A stretch of DNA of 64,000 bases. It comes from Paenibacillus sp. 598K (GTDB taxonomy: Bacteria; Bacillota; Bacilli; Paenibacillales; Paenibacillaceae). The stretch's first letter is position 1; the number at the start of each line of letters is the position of its first letter. The notes below the pieces were generated by a model. It saw only the letters and a list, made by a program, of their open reading frames with translations. It ran no database searches and was not told the origin of the DNA. The stretch covers positions 63,506 to 127,505 of the forward strand of contig NZ_BFBX01000016.1 of assembly GCF_003851045.1 (NCBI RefSeq). The letters are read 5' to 3'. Below, one piece after another: positions 41,190-48,213 of this stretch. The translations under genes and the position numbers were made by a program.

Positions 41190-41430
41190 ACCGCAGTTGG
41201 TCTGGAGCTTACGCTCCCTCCCCTGTCGAAAATCCACCCTATAGTAAAACTCCGATTTGTCAACTTTTCCTTTAACATTTCACCGGGTTGAATTTTCCTT
41301 GACAAGTTCAATTATCTACTATTGGCGAATTTATGTAAATGACGGATTCTTCGAAAAATCTGTAAATATAAATCGACACGCATCGACACACTCTGCAAAA
41401 TAAACGTGTTATATTTGTAAATTAAAAAAA
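41190..41430. other. A+T-rich non-coding region with inverted repeats
   Basis: No gene seen. It contains AAATATAA (about 41365) and TTATATTT (about 41411) flanking two direct copies of ATCGACAC, plus a TTGACA at about 41299 without a well-spaced -10. It might hold the regulatory target of the adjacent LytTR or HTH proteins. Confidence 0.35.
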
Positions 41431-41469
41431 ACTCCCGTCCAGAGGTTAAATTCCCCTTAACGAGAGTGT
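41431..41469 (-). terminator. Terminator of the LytTR cassette
   Basis: Minus strand CTCTCGTTAA ... TTAAC..ACGGGAG followed by T8. The stop codon of the LytTR gene lies in the stem. Confidence 0.7.
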
Positions 41470-41793
41470 CGAAAGTAATTGGTCCTTCTTGTTTCGTGAG
41501 TAGTACGTCTTCTTGCCGTTTGACAAATGAAGGATCATTAAACCTGTGTCCACTCTGATCACATAATTCAGGTTGACTAAGGTCCCTTTGTCAGAAAGGA
41601 AAAATTCGTAACCACTCGCCTCAAGGACCCCTGTGAAATACTTGATACTGCCCATCACGAAATATTTACGATCCGATGTATGTACTGCTACCATGGTTGG
41701 TGAGTCGGACTCTAGATGTGTCACATCGGATACTTTAACGTTGATGATTCCTGATTTACCCTCGGCGTCAAGGGTCACAGCTAAAAAGTGCAT
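41446..41793 (-). CDS. Phage LytTR DNA-binding regulator
   Basis: 115 residues, essentially one LytTR domain: IINVKVSDVTHLESDSPTMVAVHTSDRKYF, KYFTGVLEASGYEFFLSDKGTLVNLNYVIRV, LHLSNGKKTYYSRNKKDQLLSTL. No receiver domain. Start ATG 41793 with GGAG eight bases upstream. Third gene of an operon after a membrane protein and an AgrD-like peptide. Stand-alone LytTR regulators paired with a membrane inhibitor are known as LytTR regulatory systems (HdrRM, BrsRM); this would be a phage version. Confidence 0.8.
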   Translation of the reverse strand: MHFLAVTLDAEGKSGIINVKVSDVTHLESDSPTMVAVHTSDRKYFVMGSIKYFTGVLEASGYEFFLSDKGTLVNLNYVIRVDTGLMILHLSNGKKTYYSRNKKDQLLSTLSLRGI

Positions 41794-41798
41794 ACCCA

Positions 41799-41930
41799 TC
41801 ACTCCGGTTTACGTAATAGTTCTTCCGGCGTTTCCGGCTGGTTGATGTACAGCCAGCTACCAGTAGATACTATTACGACGGCAGCCCCCGCCAACATCGT
41901 CGCTATCAACATATAAATACGATGCTTCAC
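41799..41930 (-). CDS. 43-residue AgrD-like signalling peptide precursor
   Basis: N-terminus MKHRIYMLIATMLAGAAVV (amphipathic to hydrophobic), then IVSTGSWLYINQPETPEELL and R-K-P-E. The ending with STGSWLYINQP followed by E.P.ELL is what cyclic lactone autoinducer precursors look like: a short signal core then an acidic recognition tail. The usual Cys of the thiolactone is missing; Ser residues occupy that zone, which would give an ester lactone if it is cyclised at all. GTG start with GAGGAGGTG ten bases upstream. It lies 24 bases after the membrane protein gene and 5 bases before the LytTR start. Confidence 0.62.
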   Translation of the reverse strand: MKHRIYMLIATMLAGAAVVIVSTGSWLYINQPETPEELLRKPE

Positions 41931-41954
41931 CCATTCATCACCTCCTCTCAAGAC

Positions 41955-42584
41955 CTAAATTCCATGTGTCCGCTCTCGGCGGATCGCGAAGAATAAAAGC
42001 CCCGCCAGGACTACTAAAAACCCAACAAGGTTGAATCGCAGGTCCCCTAGCAGCATCATGCCTAGTATAAACGAGATAGTCAAGATCATTGCAACGATAA
42101 CACCTAATCTTTCGAACCGCAGAACCTTGTCGAAGTCAAATGTAAATCCGAACCCTCTTCGGTATAAGATGTTTCCAGTGACGACCACTACAAAACCCGT
42201 CAAAAACTGAATCAAGTATGTATTTGTGATTTCTGTGTTCATTTGATCCACGCCGCCAAAGATGCCAAATATAAGCGATGTTTGAACAACACCTATTACC
42301 ACTACTCCAGTAACGGCCATTACTCCTGACCAAAGCAAAGGGGCTCGTACAACAACAACGAAAAAGAGAATGGATATCAAGATGTTTAGCAAGGGTGCGG
42401 CCACCGTCGCGATCTCGTGAAGCTCCGTCCTGGCGAGATAATTCTGCACGTTGATAATCTCTAAGATCAGCAACGTGTGCCAGATGTACCGCCTCAGATT
42501 GATCCTAAATGTGTACGTCGCTGCGGCATAAACCGCTAGTCCTTCAAAGGTTGAGAAGAGCATGAAAAGCAAGAAATCTGACAT
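41955..42584 (-). CDS. Polytopic membrane protein, AgrC-sensor-like without kinase
   Basis: 209 residues with six or seven hydrophobic helices. The layout (SDFLLFMLFSTFEGLAVYAAATYTF, RRYIWHTLLILEIINV, LLNILISILFFVVVVRAPLLW, NTYLIQFLTGFVVVVTGNILYRRGFGF, then two more helices and a short RRERTHGI tail) resembles the membrane sensor half of AgrC-type histidine kinases, ended before any kinase domain. It lacks the GGxH and Cys motifs of AgrB peptidases. With a LytTR gene and a small peptide in one operon, a role as membrane receptor or inhibitor of LytTR is the best guess. Confidence 0.62.
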   Translation of the reverse strand: MSDFLLFMLFSTFEGLAVYAAATYTFRINLRRYIWHTLLILEIINVQNYLARTELHEIATVAAPLLNILISILFFVVVVRAPLLWSGVMAVTGVVVIGVVQTSLIFGIFGGVDQMNTEITNTYLIQFLTGFVVVVTGNILYRRGFGFTFDFDKVLRFERLGVIVAMILTISFILGMMLLGDLRFNLVGFLVVLAGLLFFAIRRERTHGI

Positions 42585-42625
42585 TACTGACTCGCCCCTT
42601 ATTATTACTAATTAGTTCTTCTGAA

Positions 42626-42826
42626 TCACATTGAAGTTTTTTCTTTTCGTTTAATTTCGTATTCAATAACACTCCGTCTTAATAAGATTACATTGTTATT
42701 CTCATCACGTCTATGTATCAATTTATCTTGGTCACAGAGTCTATAAACTTGCCTCTTCGAAAGACCAAGAAAGCTCGCTGCTTCACTTGCTGTGAAGACT
42801 TCCTCAAGTATGGTTTTCTTTCGCAT
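42626..42826 (-). CDS. Excisionase/MerR-type HTH protein
   Basis: 66 residues: EEVFTASEAASFLGLSKRQVYRLCDQDKLIHRRDENNNVILLRRSVIEYEIK, the HTH_17 domain of excisionase-type proteins. GGGAGGGG before ATG. Its promoter is wrapped by a perfect 14-base inverted repeat, so it may autoregulate. It starts the operon with the membrane protein, peptide and LytTR genes. It could be a regulator or a recombination directionality factor; no integrase is near, which favours regulator. Confidence 0.7.
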   Translation of the reverse strand: MRKKTILEEVFTASEAASFLGLSKRQVYRLCDQDKLIHRRDENNNVILLRRSVIEYEIKRKEKTSM

Positions 42827-42854
42827 AAAACCCCTCCCTACTTTCGTAAATCAC

Positions 42855-42909
42855 GTCACAAATGCGACCTGTCGGACGAATCATATCACGTCGCATTTGT
42901 GACTGTCAA
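42855..42909 (-). promoter_or_regulatory. Promoter with 14-bp inverted-repeat operator
   Basis: Minus strand TTGACA (42909-42904), 18 bases, TATGAT (42885-42880). GTCACAAATGCGAC (42855-42868) and GTCGCATTTGTGAC (42890-42903) are perfect inverse copies 21 bases apart, one filling the spacer and one just downstream of the -10. Confidence 0.75.
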
Positions 42910-42932
42910 CAATTACTAATCTATTTTTTGGA

Positions 42933-42961
42933 TTCTCATTTTAGGTCTAATGTAGTATGAT
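42933..42961 (+). promoter_or_regulatory. Promoter of the stalk-domain protein gene
   Basis: TTCTCA, 17 bases, TATGAT, 63 bases before the ATG. It diverges from the operator-bearing promoter of the HTH gene. Confidence 0.45.
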
Positions 42962-43024
42962 CGGGATGCTGGAAGATTACAGACAAATACCCTAGCCGAT
43001 GGGGGTCATAAAGGGAGAATGGGA

Positions 43025-43660
43025 ATGAAGAAAAAGCTATTGATTGCCTCGATCATCGCCAGCCTCATGATCGTATCTATGGGGATTGGAGCCTTCGCCG
43101 CCACGAAACTGACGCTGATCGTAAACGGCAAAACGTCGAACGCCGAGACGAAGATTATTGGCGGGGTTACATACTTACCTCTGAGGGCTGTTGCGGAGCT
43201 TCTGGGGGCTACAGTGGACTATGATCCTAACTCTAAGACGGTACGGGTGACAGGCCAGTCTAGCGGGTCACAGGGAGGCTCTACGGCGGTTCAGCCAAAT
43301 AACAAGAGCCAAACCATTAAAGGAGTGACTATCACACTCGATAGAGCCGAGCAAGACGACGACTCGTTGCGTCTGTACGTCACGTACACAAACAATTCGG
43401 ATGATCAGGCAATGACGGGAGATTCCTTGTCAAAAATAGTTGCCAACGGAAAGCAATATGAATATGACTTCGACACCAACTGGGATCGATATTACAATAA
43501 AGACGTAGATAAAGCCCCAGACTTCATAGAACCGGGTGTAACCGCGAAATCGGTAATTTTCTTTCCGCCTGTTCCGAATGTAAATAACATAAACGTCGTG
43601 CTGAATGCAGACTTTGAAGATTACCGTTTCAACAATGTGAAAGTTGATGTGCTGAAGTAA
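43025..43660 (+). CDS. Secreted stalk-domain protein with DUF4352-like C-terminus
   Basis: 211 residues: signal peptide (KKKLLIASIIASLMIVSMGIGAFA, cleavage near AFA-ATK), a copper amine oxidase N-like stalk domain (LIVNGKTSNAETKIIGGVTYLPLRAVAELLGATVDYDPNSKTVRV landmark), a Ser/Gly/Gln linker and a DUF4352-like beta sandwich (YVTYTNNSDDQAMTGDSL, VIFFPPVPNVNNINVVL). It is exported to the cell surface. With its own promoter and terminator on the plus strand, it is a typical lysogenic-conversion gene altering the lysogen surface. Confidence 0.78.
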   Translation: MKKKLLIASIIASLMIVSMGIGAFAATKLTLIVNGKTSNAETKIIGGVTYLPLRAVAELLGATVDYDPNSKTVRVTGQSSGSQGGSTAVQPNNKSQTIKGVTITLDRAEQDDDSLRLYVTYTNNSDDQAMTGDSLSKIVANGKQYEYDFDTNWDRYYNKDVDKAPDFIEPGVTAKSVIFFPPVPNVNNINVVLNADFEDYRFNNVKVDVLK

Positions 43661-43666
43661 TCACCT

Positions 43667-43692
43667 GCCGACCACCTGGTCGGCCTTTTCTT
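43667..43692 (+). terminator. Terminator after the stalk-domain gene
   Basis: Perfect GCCGACCA / TGGTCGGC hairpin with a 2-base loop and CCTTTTCTTT. Confidence 0.85.
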
Positions 43693-43716
43693 TGATGCAG
43701 CAAGGAGGTTTAACGC

Positions 43717-43896
43717 GTGATACTAAAGACGGCAAACGATTTTAACGAAGCTTTCCTACAAGGTCGTCGTGTCGAGGTCTGGCGCGGAGATAAGCTAGTC
43801 GATTACGGCGGCCCCATCGATAGGCACCTCAAGGATTCCGTATGTATCAATGGGGTAGTGTACAGCAAGCACCTACATAAGTTCCTTACGAAGTGA
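43717..43896 (+). CDS. 59-residue phage protein
   Basis: GTG start with AAGGAGG ten bases upstream: ILKTANDFNEAFLQGRRVEV, YGGPIDRHLKDSVCINGVVYSK. Probably a small beta fold; family unknown. It overlaps the convergent YolD-type gene by 11 bases. Confidence 0.55.
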   Translation: MILKTANDFNEAFLQGRRVEVWRGDKLVDYGGPIDRHLKDSVCINGVVYSKHLHKFLTK

Positions 43897-44203
43897 CGTC
43901 CTCGATATCCTCCATCCCGATCCAATACCCGTCCACAAGGATACGTCGCCGGTGGACGTTTACAGACTCCACATGCCCCGTTATATGGCGGGGCTCGTAA
44001 GGATGGTAAACTGTCACGGTGACAGGAGTTTTGTGCTCCAGGGAGTCGGCTAGGCGCTGCTGGATCTGTTCTATTGCTTGCTCGTCGAGCTGTGGGCGAT
44101 CCCGACGCTTTAACAGTTGACGTCTCTGCTGCATCTGCACGCGATGCTCTGGCAATATCATGCGGCTCGACTCCCACAATCCATTCCCCTCAAGTTTCTT
44201 CAT
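43886..44203 (-). CDS. YolD-like family protein
   Basis: 105 residues with the YolD pattern GNGLWESSRMILPEHRVQMQQRR and VTVTVYHPYEPRHITGHVESVNVHRRRILV. YolD proteins accompany UmuC-type polymerases in SOS operons, as here, where it is translationally coupled to the polymerase gene. Confidence 0.85.
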   Translation of the reverse strand: MKKLEGNGLWESSRMILPEHRVQMQQRRQLLKRRDRPQLDEQAIEQIQQRLADSLEHKTPVTVTVYHPYEPRHITGHVESVNVHRRRILVDGYWIGMEDIEDVTS

Positions 44204-45465
44204 CGGTAATGACCCCCTATCTTGGCGGCTCTGTCCGCCGCTTGGCCGCTCTCTGTCAGTGATGACGCCCGCAAGATCACCGCTTCGCCGTATCGTGCCT
44301 TAAGCTGGTCTGTGACGCGTTCTAGCGCCATTGTGCGGTCTCTTGTCGGGTCGAATAGATCAAGCTGCACCACACTATCGTCTACAAGCCCTGAGAGGCT
44401 AACCCCGATACGTCGGACGGGTTGACCGTCCCAATGCTTCAGCAGCAACTCCATTGCGGCTTGGTACACCTGATTAGTAACATGGGTCGGATCGAGCAGT
44501 TTGGCTTGCCTACTGAAGCCCGTCATGTTGTCATAGTCCGCCCCCATGCAACTCACCGATACAGTCCTCCCCATATAACCGATTCCTCGGCAGCGACGGC
44601 ACACAAGCTCCGTCAGCTCCAAGACAATGACCTTGATGTCCTCCAGCAAGGCGTAGTCTCGCGGTAGGGTCATCATGTGACCGACTGACTTAGGTACTGC
44701 CTCATGCGTCCCTGGGGTCACAGGGCTGTTGTCGATCCCATTGGCGATGCGCCAATATAGTTCGGCGTTGATGTCGGAGTTTTTGCCAAAGCGCCGCCGC
44801 ATCATCGCCTTGAGTTTGTCTAGTGGCGTTCGGGCGAGGTCGCCAATGGTGGATATCCCCATCATCTGAAAGTGTGCGGTCATTCGGCTTCCAGCCATAA
44901 ACAGTTGAGGTATCGGCAGCGTCCAAAGGGTTTCTTCTAGTTGGCTTGGAAGCAGTGTGTAGATGCCGGATTCGTTTTTCTTAGCGAAATTGTCGCACGC
45001 CATCTTGGCGAGTACTTTAGTCTCGCTGATGCCGATACGCGTATGGATGCCAGTCTCCAGCATGACACGATGTTGTATCAGAGAGGCCATCTCCTCCGGC
45101 GAGCCAAACAGATGAAGTGACCCGGTGACGTCCAGAAACTGCTCGTCGATAGAGTACGGCTCCACCATATCCGTATAGCGCAGAAAGATGTCTGTGATCA
45201 ATTGCGACACGTCGATATACCGCTGCATACGTGGCTTGATGACGACAAGCCCAGGACACTTAGCCAACGCCTCTCCTAGCCTCTCAGCCGTCTTAACTCC
45301 GTATTGTTTCGCTATGGGGCATGCAGCCAAGATGACGCCAGAGCGCCGCGCAGGATCACCAGCGACCACGACGGGTTGATCCTTGTATTGCGGATTCGCA
45401 ACCTTTTCGACGCTGGCGTAAAATGATTGGCAGTCCGCCAAAAAGACAACACGTTTACCGGGCAT
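44200..45465 (-). CDS. UmuC/UvrX-type Y-family DNA polymerase
   Basis: 421 residues. Palm motifs FLADCQSFYASVEK and EPYSIDEQFLDVTGSLH (catalytic acidic residues), CDNFAKKNESG, and a little-finger domain. Near the end, VVQLDLFDPTRDRTM carries QLDLFD, a beta-clamp-binding motif. It resembles UvrX of SPbeta, an error-prone lesion-bypass polymerase made on DNA damage. Two LexA boxes lie in its promoter. The phage also has its own clamp, a likely partner. Confidence 0.93.
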   Translation of the reverse strand: MPGKRVVFLADCQSFYASVEKVANPQYKDQPVVVAGDPARRSGVILAACPIAKQYGVKTAERLGEALAKCPGLVVIKPRMQRYIDVSQLITDIFLRYTDMVEPYSIDEQFLDVTGSLHLFGSPEEMASLIQHRVMLETGIHTRIGISETKVLAKMACDNFAKKNESGIYTLLPSQLEETLWTLPIPQLFMAGSRMTAHFQMMGISTIGDLARTPLDKLKAMMRRRFGKNSDINAELYWRIANGIDNSPVTPGTHEAVPKSVGHMMTLPRDYALLEDIKVIVLELTELVCRRCRGIGYMGRTVSVSCMGADYDNMTGFSRQAKLLDPTHVTNQVYQAAMELLLKHWDGQPVRRIGVSLSGLVDDSVVQLDLFDPTRDRTMALERVTDQLKARYGEAVILRASSLTESGQAADRAAKIGGHYR

Positions 45466-45492
45466 AAGTGACTTCCCCCTTCCGATACATAA

Positions 45493-45536
45493 GAACGTTC
45501 GTTCTTATTATATGAGAACGTTTGTTCTTTATGCAA
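45493..45536 (-). promoter_or_regulatory. SOS promoter with two LexA boxes
   Basis: Minus strand TTGCAT (45536-45531), 18 bases, TATAAT (45512-45507). LexA boxes GAACAAACGTTC (45527-45516) in the spacer and GAACGAACGTTC (45504-45493) just after the -10. Strong double control of the polymerase and YolD genes. Confidence 0.85.
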
Positions 45537-45600
45537 TAAGAAAAAAGATCCATCCTGTATCATGACGAGAAAAGAGTCCTGCGTTGCTTCAATAATTATG

Positions 45601-45649
45601 TTTGACAGAGTAAAACAATCATGATATATTTGTTTTACAGAGTCAAACA
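45601..45649 (+). promoter_or_regulatory. Rightward promoter with twin operators
   Basis: TTGACA (45602-45607), 17 bases, TATATT (45625-45630). TTTGACAGAGTAAAACA (45601-45617) and TTTTACAGAGTCAAACA (45633-45649) are two copies of a TTTKACNNNGTMAAA palindrome 32 bases apart. One covers the -35, the other the start site. Different from the CI/Cro sites. Confidence 0.65.
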
Positions 45650-45713
45650 AACAACGAGAGAATACATATAGCCGCAGACGCAAAATGGCGTCGGGCCACA
45701 GGAGGAAATGAAT

Positions 45714-46070
45714 ATGATGAAAGTTAAAATCAAAGAAACAGGTGCTATGGAAACACTGAGCATGCTCTCGTCTAACGGTACAGATGCAGCAGCAGACATG
45801 ATCGGCAATCATGGCGGATTCGGATCTGAAAGCTGGCAGTTTGATCTTGACGCTGACACAGGCATTTATGAAGCAAGTCAAGAAACGTATGATTGGTGGG
45901 AAAAGGTGCTGACGGAAAATGAGGAATTGGAGGAGCGTATCGAAGCGTTGAAGGAAGAACATGGATCAGATGCGGTGCAGGAAGTAATCGAAGCAGCCGG
46001 AAATGTAGACCTTGAAGACCATGCTGCCAATCTAAATAACGCTCTGGATGAGGCATTCTCGGGAAACTAA
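45714..46070 (+). CDS. Phage accessory protein, possible frameshift partner
   Basis: 118 residues, acidic: KVKIKETGAMETLSMLSSNGTDAAADMI, ESWQFDLDADTGIYEASQETYDWWEK, then a coiled coil EEHGSDAVQEVIEAAGNVDLED. Seen in other Firmicute phages near accessory genes; role unknown. ATG 45714 with AGGAGG eight bases before. Its last codons contain G GGA AAC followed by TAA, and the AlpA-like frame continues in -1. Confidence 0.6.
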   Translation: MMKVKIKETGAMETLSMLSSNGTDAAADMIGNHGGFGSESWQFDLDADTGIYEASQETYDWWEKVLTENEELEERIEALKEEHGSDAVQEVIEAAGNVDLEDHAANLNNALDEAFSGN

Positions 46071-46087
46071 TTCCCCCGCTGGCAGGG
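46061..46087 (+). promoter_or_regulatory. Candidate -1 frameshift site G GGA AAC
   Basis: Slippery heptamer GGGAAAC at 46061-46067 in frame, then the zero-frame TAA, then after five bases a small CCCC/GGGG hairpin (46073-46088). Slippage would enter the AlpA-like frame directly. Confidence 0.55.
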
Positions 46088-46261
46088 GTAACAGAAGCCG
46101 CTGAAATCCTCGGTTGGAAGAAGCAGCATGTCTCGGTTTACATGCAGCGCGGGAAGTTCCCCATTCCAATCCAGCGCCTTGCTGGCGGGCCTCTTTGGAC
46201 GGTAAAACAGATCGAGGAGTATCGTGATAAACGCGGGAAGGAGACGGAAAAAGGCGATTAG
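46070..46261 (+). CDS. AlpA/excisionase-like HTH protein without a normal start codon
   Basis: 63 residues if read from ATT 46070: IPPLAGVTEAAEILGWKKQH, VSVYMQRGKFPIPIQRLAGG, PLWTVKQIEEYRDKRG. This is a good AlpA-type helix-turn-helix. The frame is closed upstream at 46049-46051 and offers no ATG, GTG or TTG before the domain, so it is either started at a rare ATT or made as a -1 frameshift fusion with the preceding protein (184 residues). Confidence 0.6.
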   Translation: MPPLAGVTEAAEILGWKKQHVSVYMQRGKFPIPIQRLAGGPLWTVKQIEEYRDKRGKETEKGD

Positions 46262-46347
46262 CCAGTGGAAGGGTTGGCGACTGTTGGAGTTTAACGAGGA
46301 CTAGCTAAAGCGCGACAGCCCCAGGAGGCGGCGCATAGGAGGATAAT

Positions 46348-46665
46348 ATGAGTAGACAAGTTAACAGGAAATCGATAGCGAAAATACGAGAGAGTCGAGC
46401 GAAGGAATATATTGAGCAGAAAAAACAGGAAAGACTCGATAAATTAATGGCAAAACCAATTGATTCACTAAACCTAAAAGAAGCATCATTGGTTGTCTAT
46501 TTGTTGTCGAGAGAGTTAGAAAAGCTGGATCGCGAGGAGGAGTTACTGCGCAGAAAAGCTAATAAGATGATTAAAGCATATTACGAAAGGTCATCCGAGG
46601 TAGAGGAACTTAAGGCTTACTTGGAAAACAGAAGTGAAGCACAACCGGATCAAGTTACTTTATAA
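46348..46665 (+). CDS. Charged coiled-coil phage protein
   Basis: 105 residues, Lys/Arg/Glu-rich helices throughout (KIRESRAKEYIEQKKQERLDKLM, LLSRELEKLDREEELLRRKANK). No family recognised. ATAGGAGG before ATG. Last gene of the rightward accessory transcript before the bidirectional terminator shared with the lysis genes. Confidence 0.55.
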   Translation: MSRQVNRKSIAKIRESRAKEYIEQKKQERLDKLMAKPIDSLNLKEASLVVYLLSRELEKLDREEELLRRKANKMIKAYYERSSEVEELKAYLENRSEAQPDQVTL

Positions 46666-46679
46666 AAATAACATAAATA

Positions 46680-46712
46680 AGCCGCCCAGCCACGAAGGCC
46701 AGGCGGCTTTTG
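46680..46712. terminator. Bidirectional terminator between accessory and lysis genes
   Basis: AGCCGCC..GGCC / AGGCGGCT hairpin with TTTTGC on the right and an A+T-rich left flank; serves both the 46348 gene and the amidase gene. Confidence 0.75.
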
Positions 46713-47486
46713 CTATACCGTGATCGAGGCTGTCTTACTCGGTCCATCCCACGCCACAACGCCCCCGACAGCCTCCCCAGCAGCCCGCAGCGCGACGTAG
46801 GTCACGCCGTCCAGCAGCAGCCCCGCGACAGGCTTACCGCCCACGCTGGCCGTCTTGCTGGCGTTGTCCCAGCCGACAGAGTGACCGGCAGCCTCCCCGA
46901 CCGCTCGCAGGGGCGCATAGGCTCGCCCGTCGATCAGCAGGCCGCTGGCTACCTCCTTACCGTTGACGACGATGCGGCAGGTTGGGTGCCGAGGGCTGGC
47001 GGCAGGCTTAAGCTCTGCGGCGACCCGCGCTTTAAACGCCTCCCACCCCGCCCAGCTGCCGCCGTCGTACATGAGGCGCGGGCAGATCTTACGGGACCAG
47101 TCATAATGCCGCCGCAGCCGATCCACGCCCCACCCACGCTCCCGGAGCATGGCCGCAACCAGCTTGACGGCGTTGGTTAGCGTCTGGGCGTAGTTGCCGC
47201 TCTCACAGATCTCGATGCCGATTGACGTATTGTTGCCTGCTGCTGTCCCGGCGTGTAGCGCTCGCTCGTTGACCGGGATGCACTCGATAGCCTCGCGCTC
47301 ATCGACAACAATGTGATAGCTGGCCCTTGCGACGTTGCTTGGATTGGTGAGCCAAGCCCGCTCATTGCGGGCCGTGCTCTTGGCGTTGCCGGTGTTGTGG
47401 ATCGTGATTGTCGTGGCGACCATAGACTGCCCTGAGCGGCGGCCATACGGCGTTGACTTGGGGATGTGGTCAATGACTGCCCGCAT
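46713..47486 (-). CDS. Endolysin: N-acetylmuramoyl-L-alanine amidase with two stalk repeats
   Basis: 257 residues. Amidase_2 domain at about 20-160 with zinc ligands in TTITIHNTGNAKS, YHIVVDEREAIECIPVNERALHAG and CPRLMYDGGSW. Two stalk/SH3-like repeats follow (about 165-210 and 212-257: NGKEVASGLLIDGRAYAPLRAVGEAAGHSVGWD and GGKPVAGLLLDGVTYVALRAAGEAVGGVVAWD). It cleaves host peptidoglycan at lysis. GGGAGGCGG before the ATG; overlaps the holin gene. Confidence 0.92.
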   Translation of the reverse strand: MRAVIDHIPKSTPYGRRSGQSMVATTITIHNTGNAKSTARNERAWLTNPSNVARASYHIVVDEREAIECIPVNERALHAGTAAGNNTSIGIEICESGNYAQTLTNAVKLVAAMLRERGWGVDRLRRHYDWSRKICPRLMYDGGSWAGWEAFKARVAAELKPAASPRHPTCRIVVNGKEVASGLLIDGRAYAPLRAVGEAAGHSVGWDNASKTASVGGKPVAGLLLDGVTYVALRAAGEAVGGVVAWDGPSKTASITV

Positions 47487-47835
47487 CGCTGCCGCCTCCC
47501 TGCTTGGCCTTGTACTCGGCGAGCGCCTTTTCCACGGCTGCCCGGATATCGGCGTCGCTTAGGTCGCTACCGACCGCCCCGAGCCCCTTGTTGATGTAAG
47601 CCTTGGCGAGCCGCAGCTTTTCCTGCCCCTGCTTGCTGCCGAGAGTCGCTTCGAACAGCGCTACCGCCTCCGCTGCGATCCTCTGGAGGGCCTGACGCTG
47701 TGTATCGGTCGTCCGGGCCCGCAGCCAGGCCTTGGCAGGCTCGACCAGCGGATCAAGCTTGCGCAGCGCCCAGGTCATCACAAAACCCACGATAGCCAAT
47801 ACCAGCGTGTTGATATACGGTTGCAGTTGTTCCAT
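47470..47835 (-). CDS. Phage holin, LLH family
   Basis: 121 residues: one N-terminal membrane helix (INTLVLAIVGFVMTWALR) and a long helical cytoplasmic part (PAKAWLRARTTDTQRQALQRIAAEAVALFEATLG). This is the LLH-type holin pattern. Its position directly before the amidase supports a role in timed lysis. Confidence 0.8.
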   Translation of the reverse strand: MEQLQPYINTLVLAIVGFVMTWALRKLDPLVEPAKAWLRARTTDTQRQALQRIAAEAVALFEATLGSKQGQEKLRLAKAYINKGLGAVGSDLSDADIRAAVEKALAEYKAKQGGGSDAGSH

Positions 47836-47836
47836 G

Positions 47837-48208
47837 TTACTCTTCACCCTTTTTATCGTATTTGCGAAGCACAAACCACAGATCATAGCGGCGTGTATAG
47901 GTCAGCACGGCCAGTATAGCCAGACCCGTCGTCGTACCGAGCTGAGACAGCAGCCAGAGTCCGCGCTGCAAGTCCTGCACTGCCTCTGTCCGGTATCCAA
48001 ACACCTCACTGGACCGCATCCATACAGCAATCAACATTTTGATGTCGTAAGCGACCAAAAAAAAGAGCATCGCCAGCATAAACGCGCTGACAACGCCCAC
48101 TTTAAACCGCTCCGCGAAGTACGATCGATGTGCAATCAGTACATACGTCGCGCACCATACCGCTGCTGTGTATAGCACCAGCAGGCTCCAGTCGATCCAA
48201 TCAATCAT
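47837..48208 (-). CDS. Membrane protein of the lysis cassette
   Basis: 123 residues with three or four membrane helices (IDWSLLVLYTAAVWCATYVLIA, VVSAFMLAMLFFLVAYDIKMLI, GTTTGLAILAVLTYT). Could be an antiholin or second holin; the family is not identified. ATG 48208 chosen; a TTG three codons earlier is too close to the ribosome site. Confidence 0.6.
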   Translation of the reverse strand: MIDWIDWSLLVLYTAAVWCATYVLIAHRSYFAERFKVGVVSAFMLAMLFFLVAYDIKMLIAVWMRSSEVFGYRTEAVQDLQRGLWLLSQLGTTTGLAILAVLTYTRRYDLWFVLRKYDKKGEE

Positions 48209-48213
48209 CGGCC

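Noticed and set aside
41955-42584. AgrB-type peptide processing protease
   Set aside because: Size and helices fit, but the conserved GGxH and Cys catalytic residues are missing; the sensor half of AgrC fits better.
42626-42826. Excision directionality factor
   Set aside because: The fold would allow it, but there is no integrase nearby and the gene heads the LytTR cassette; kept as a regulator with the alternative noted.
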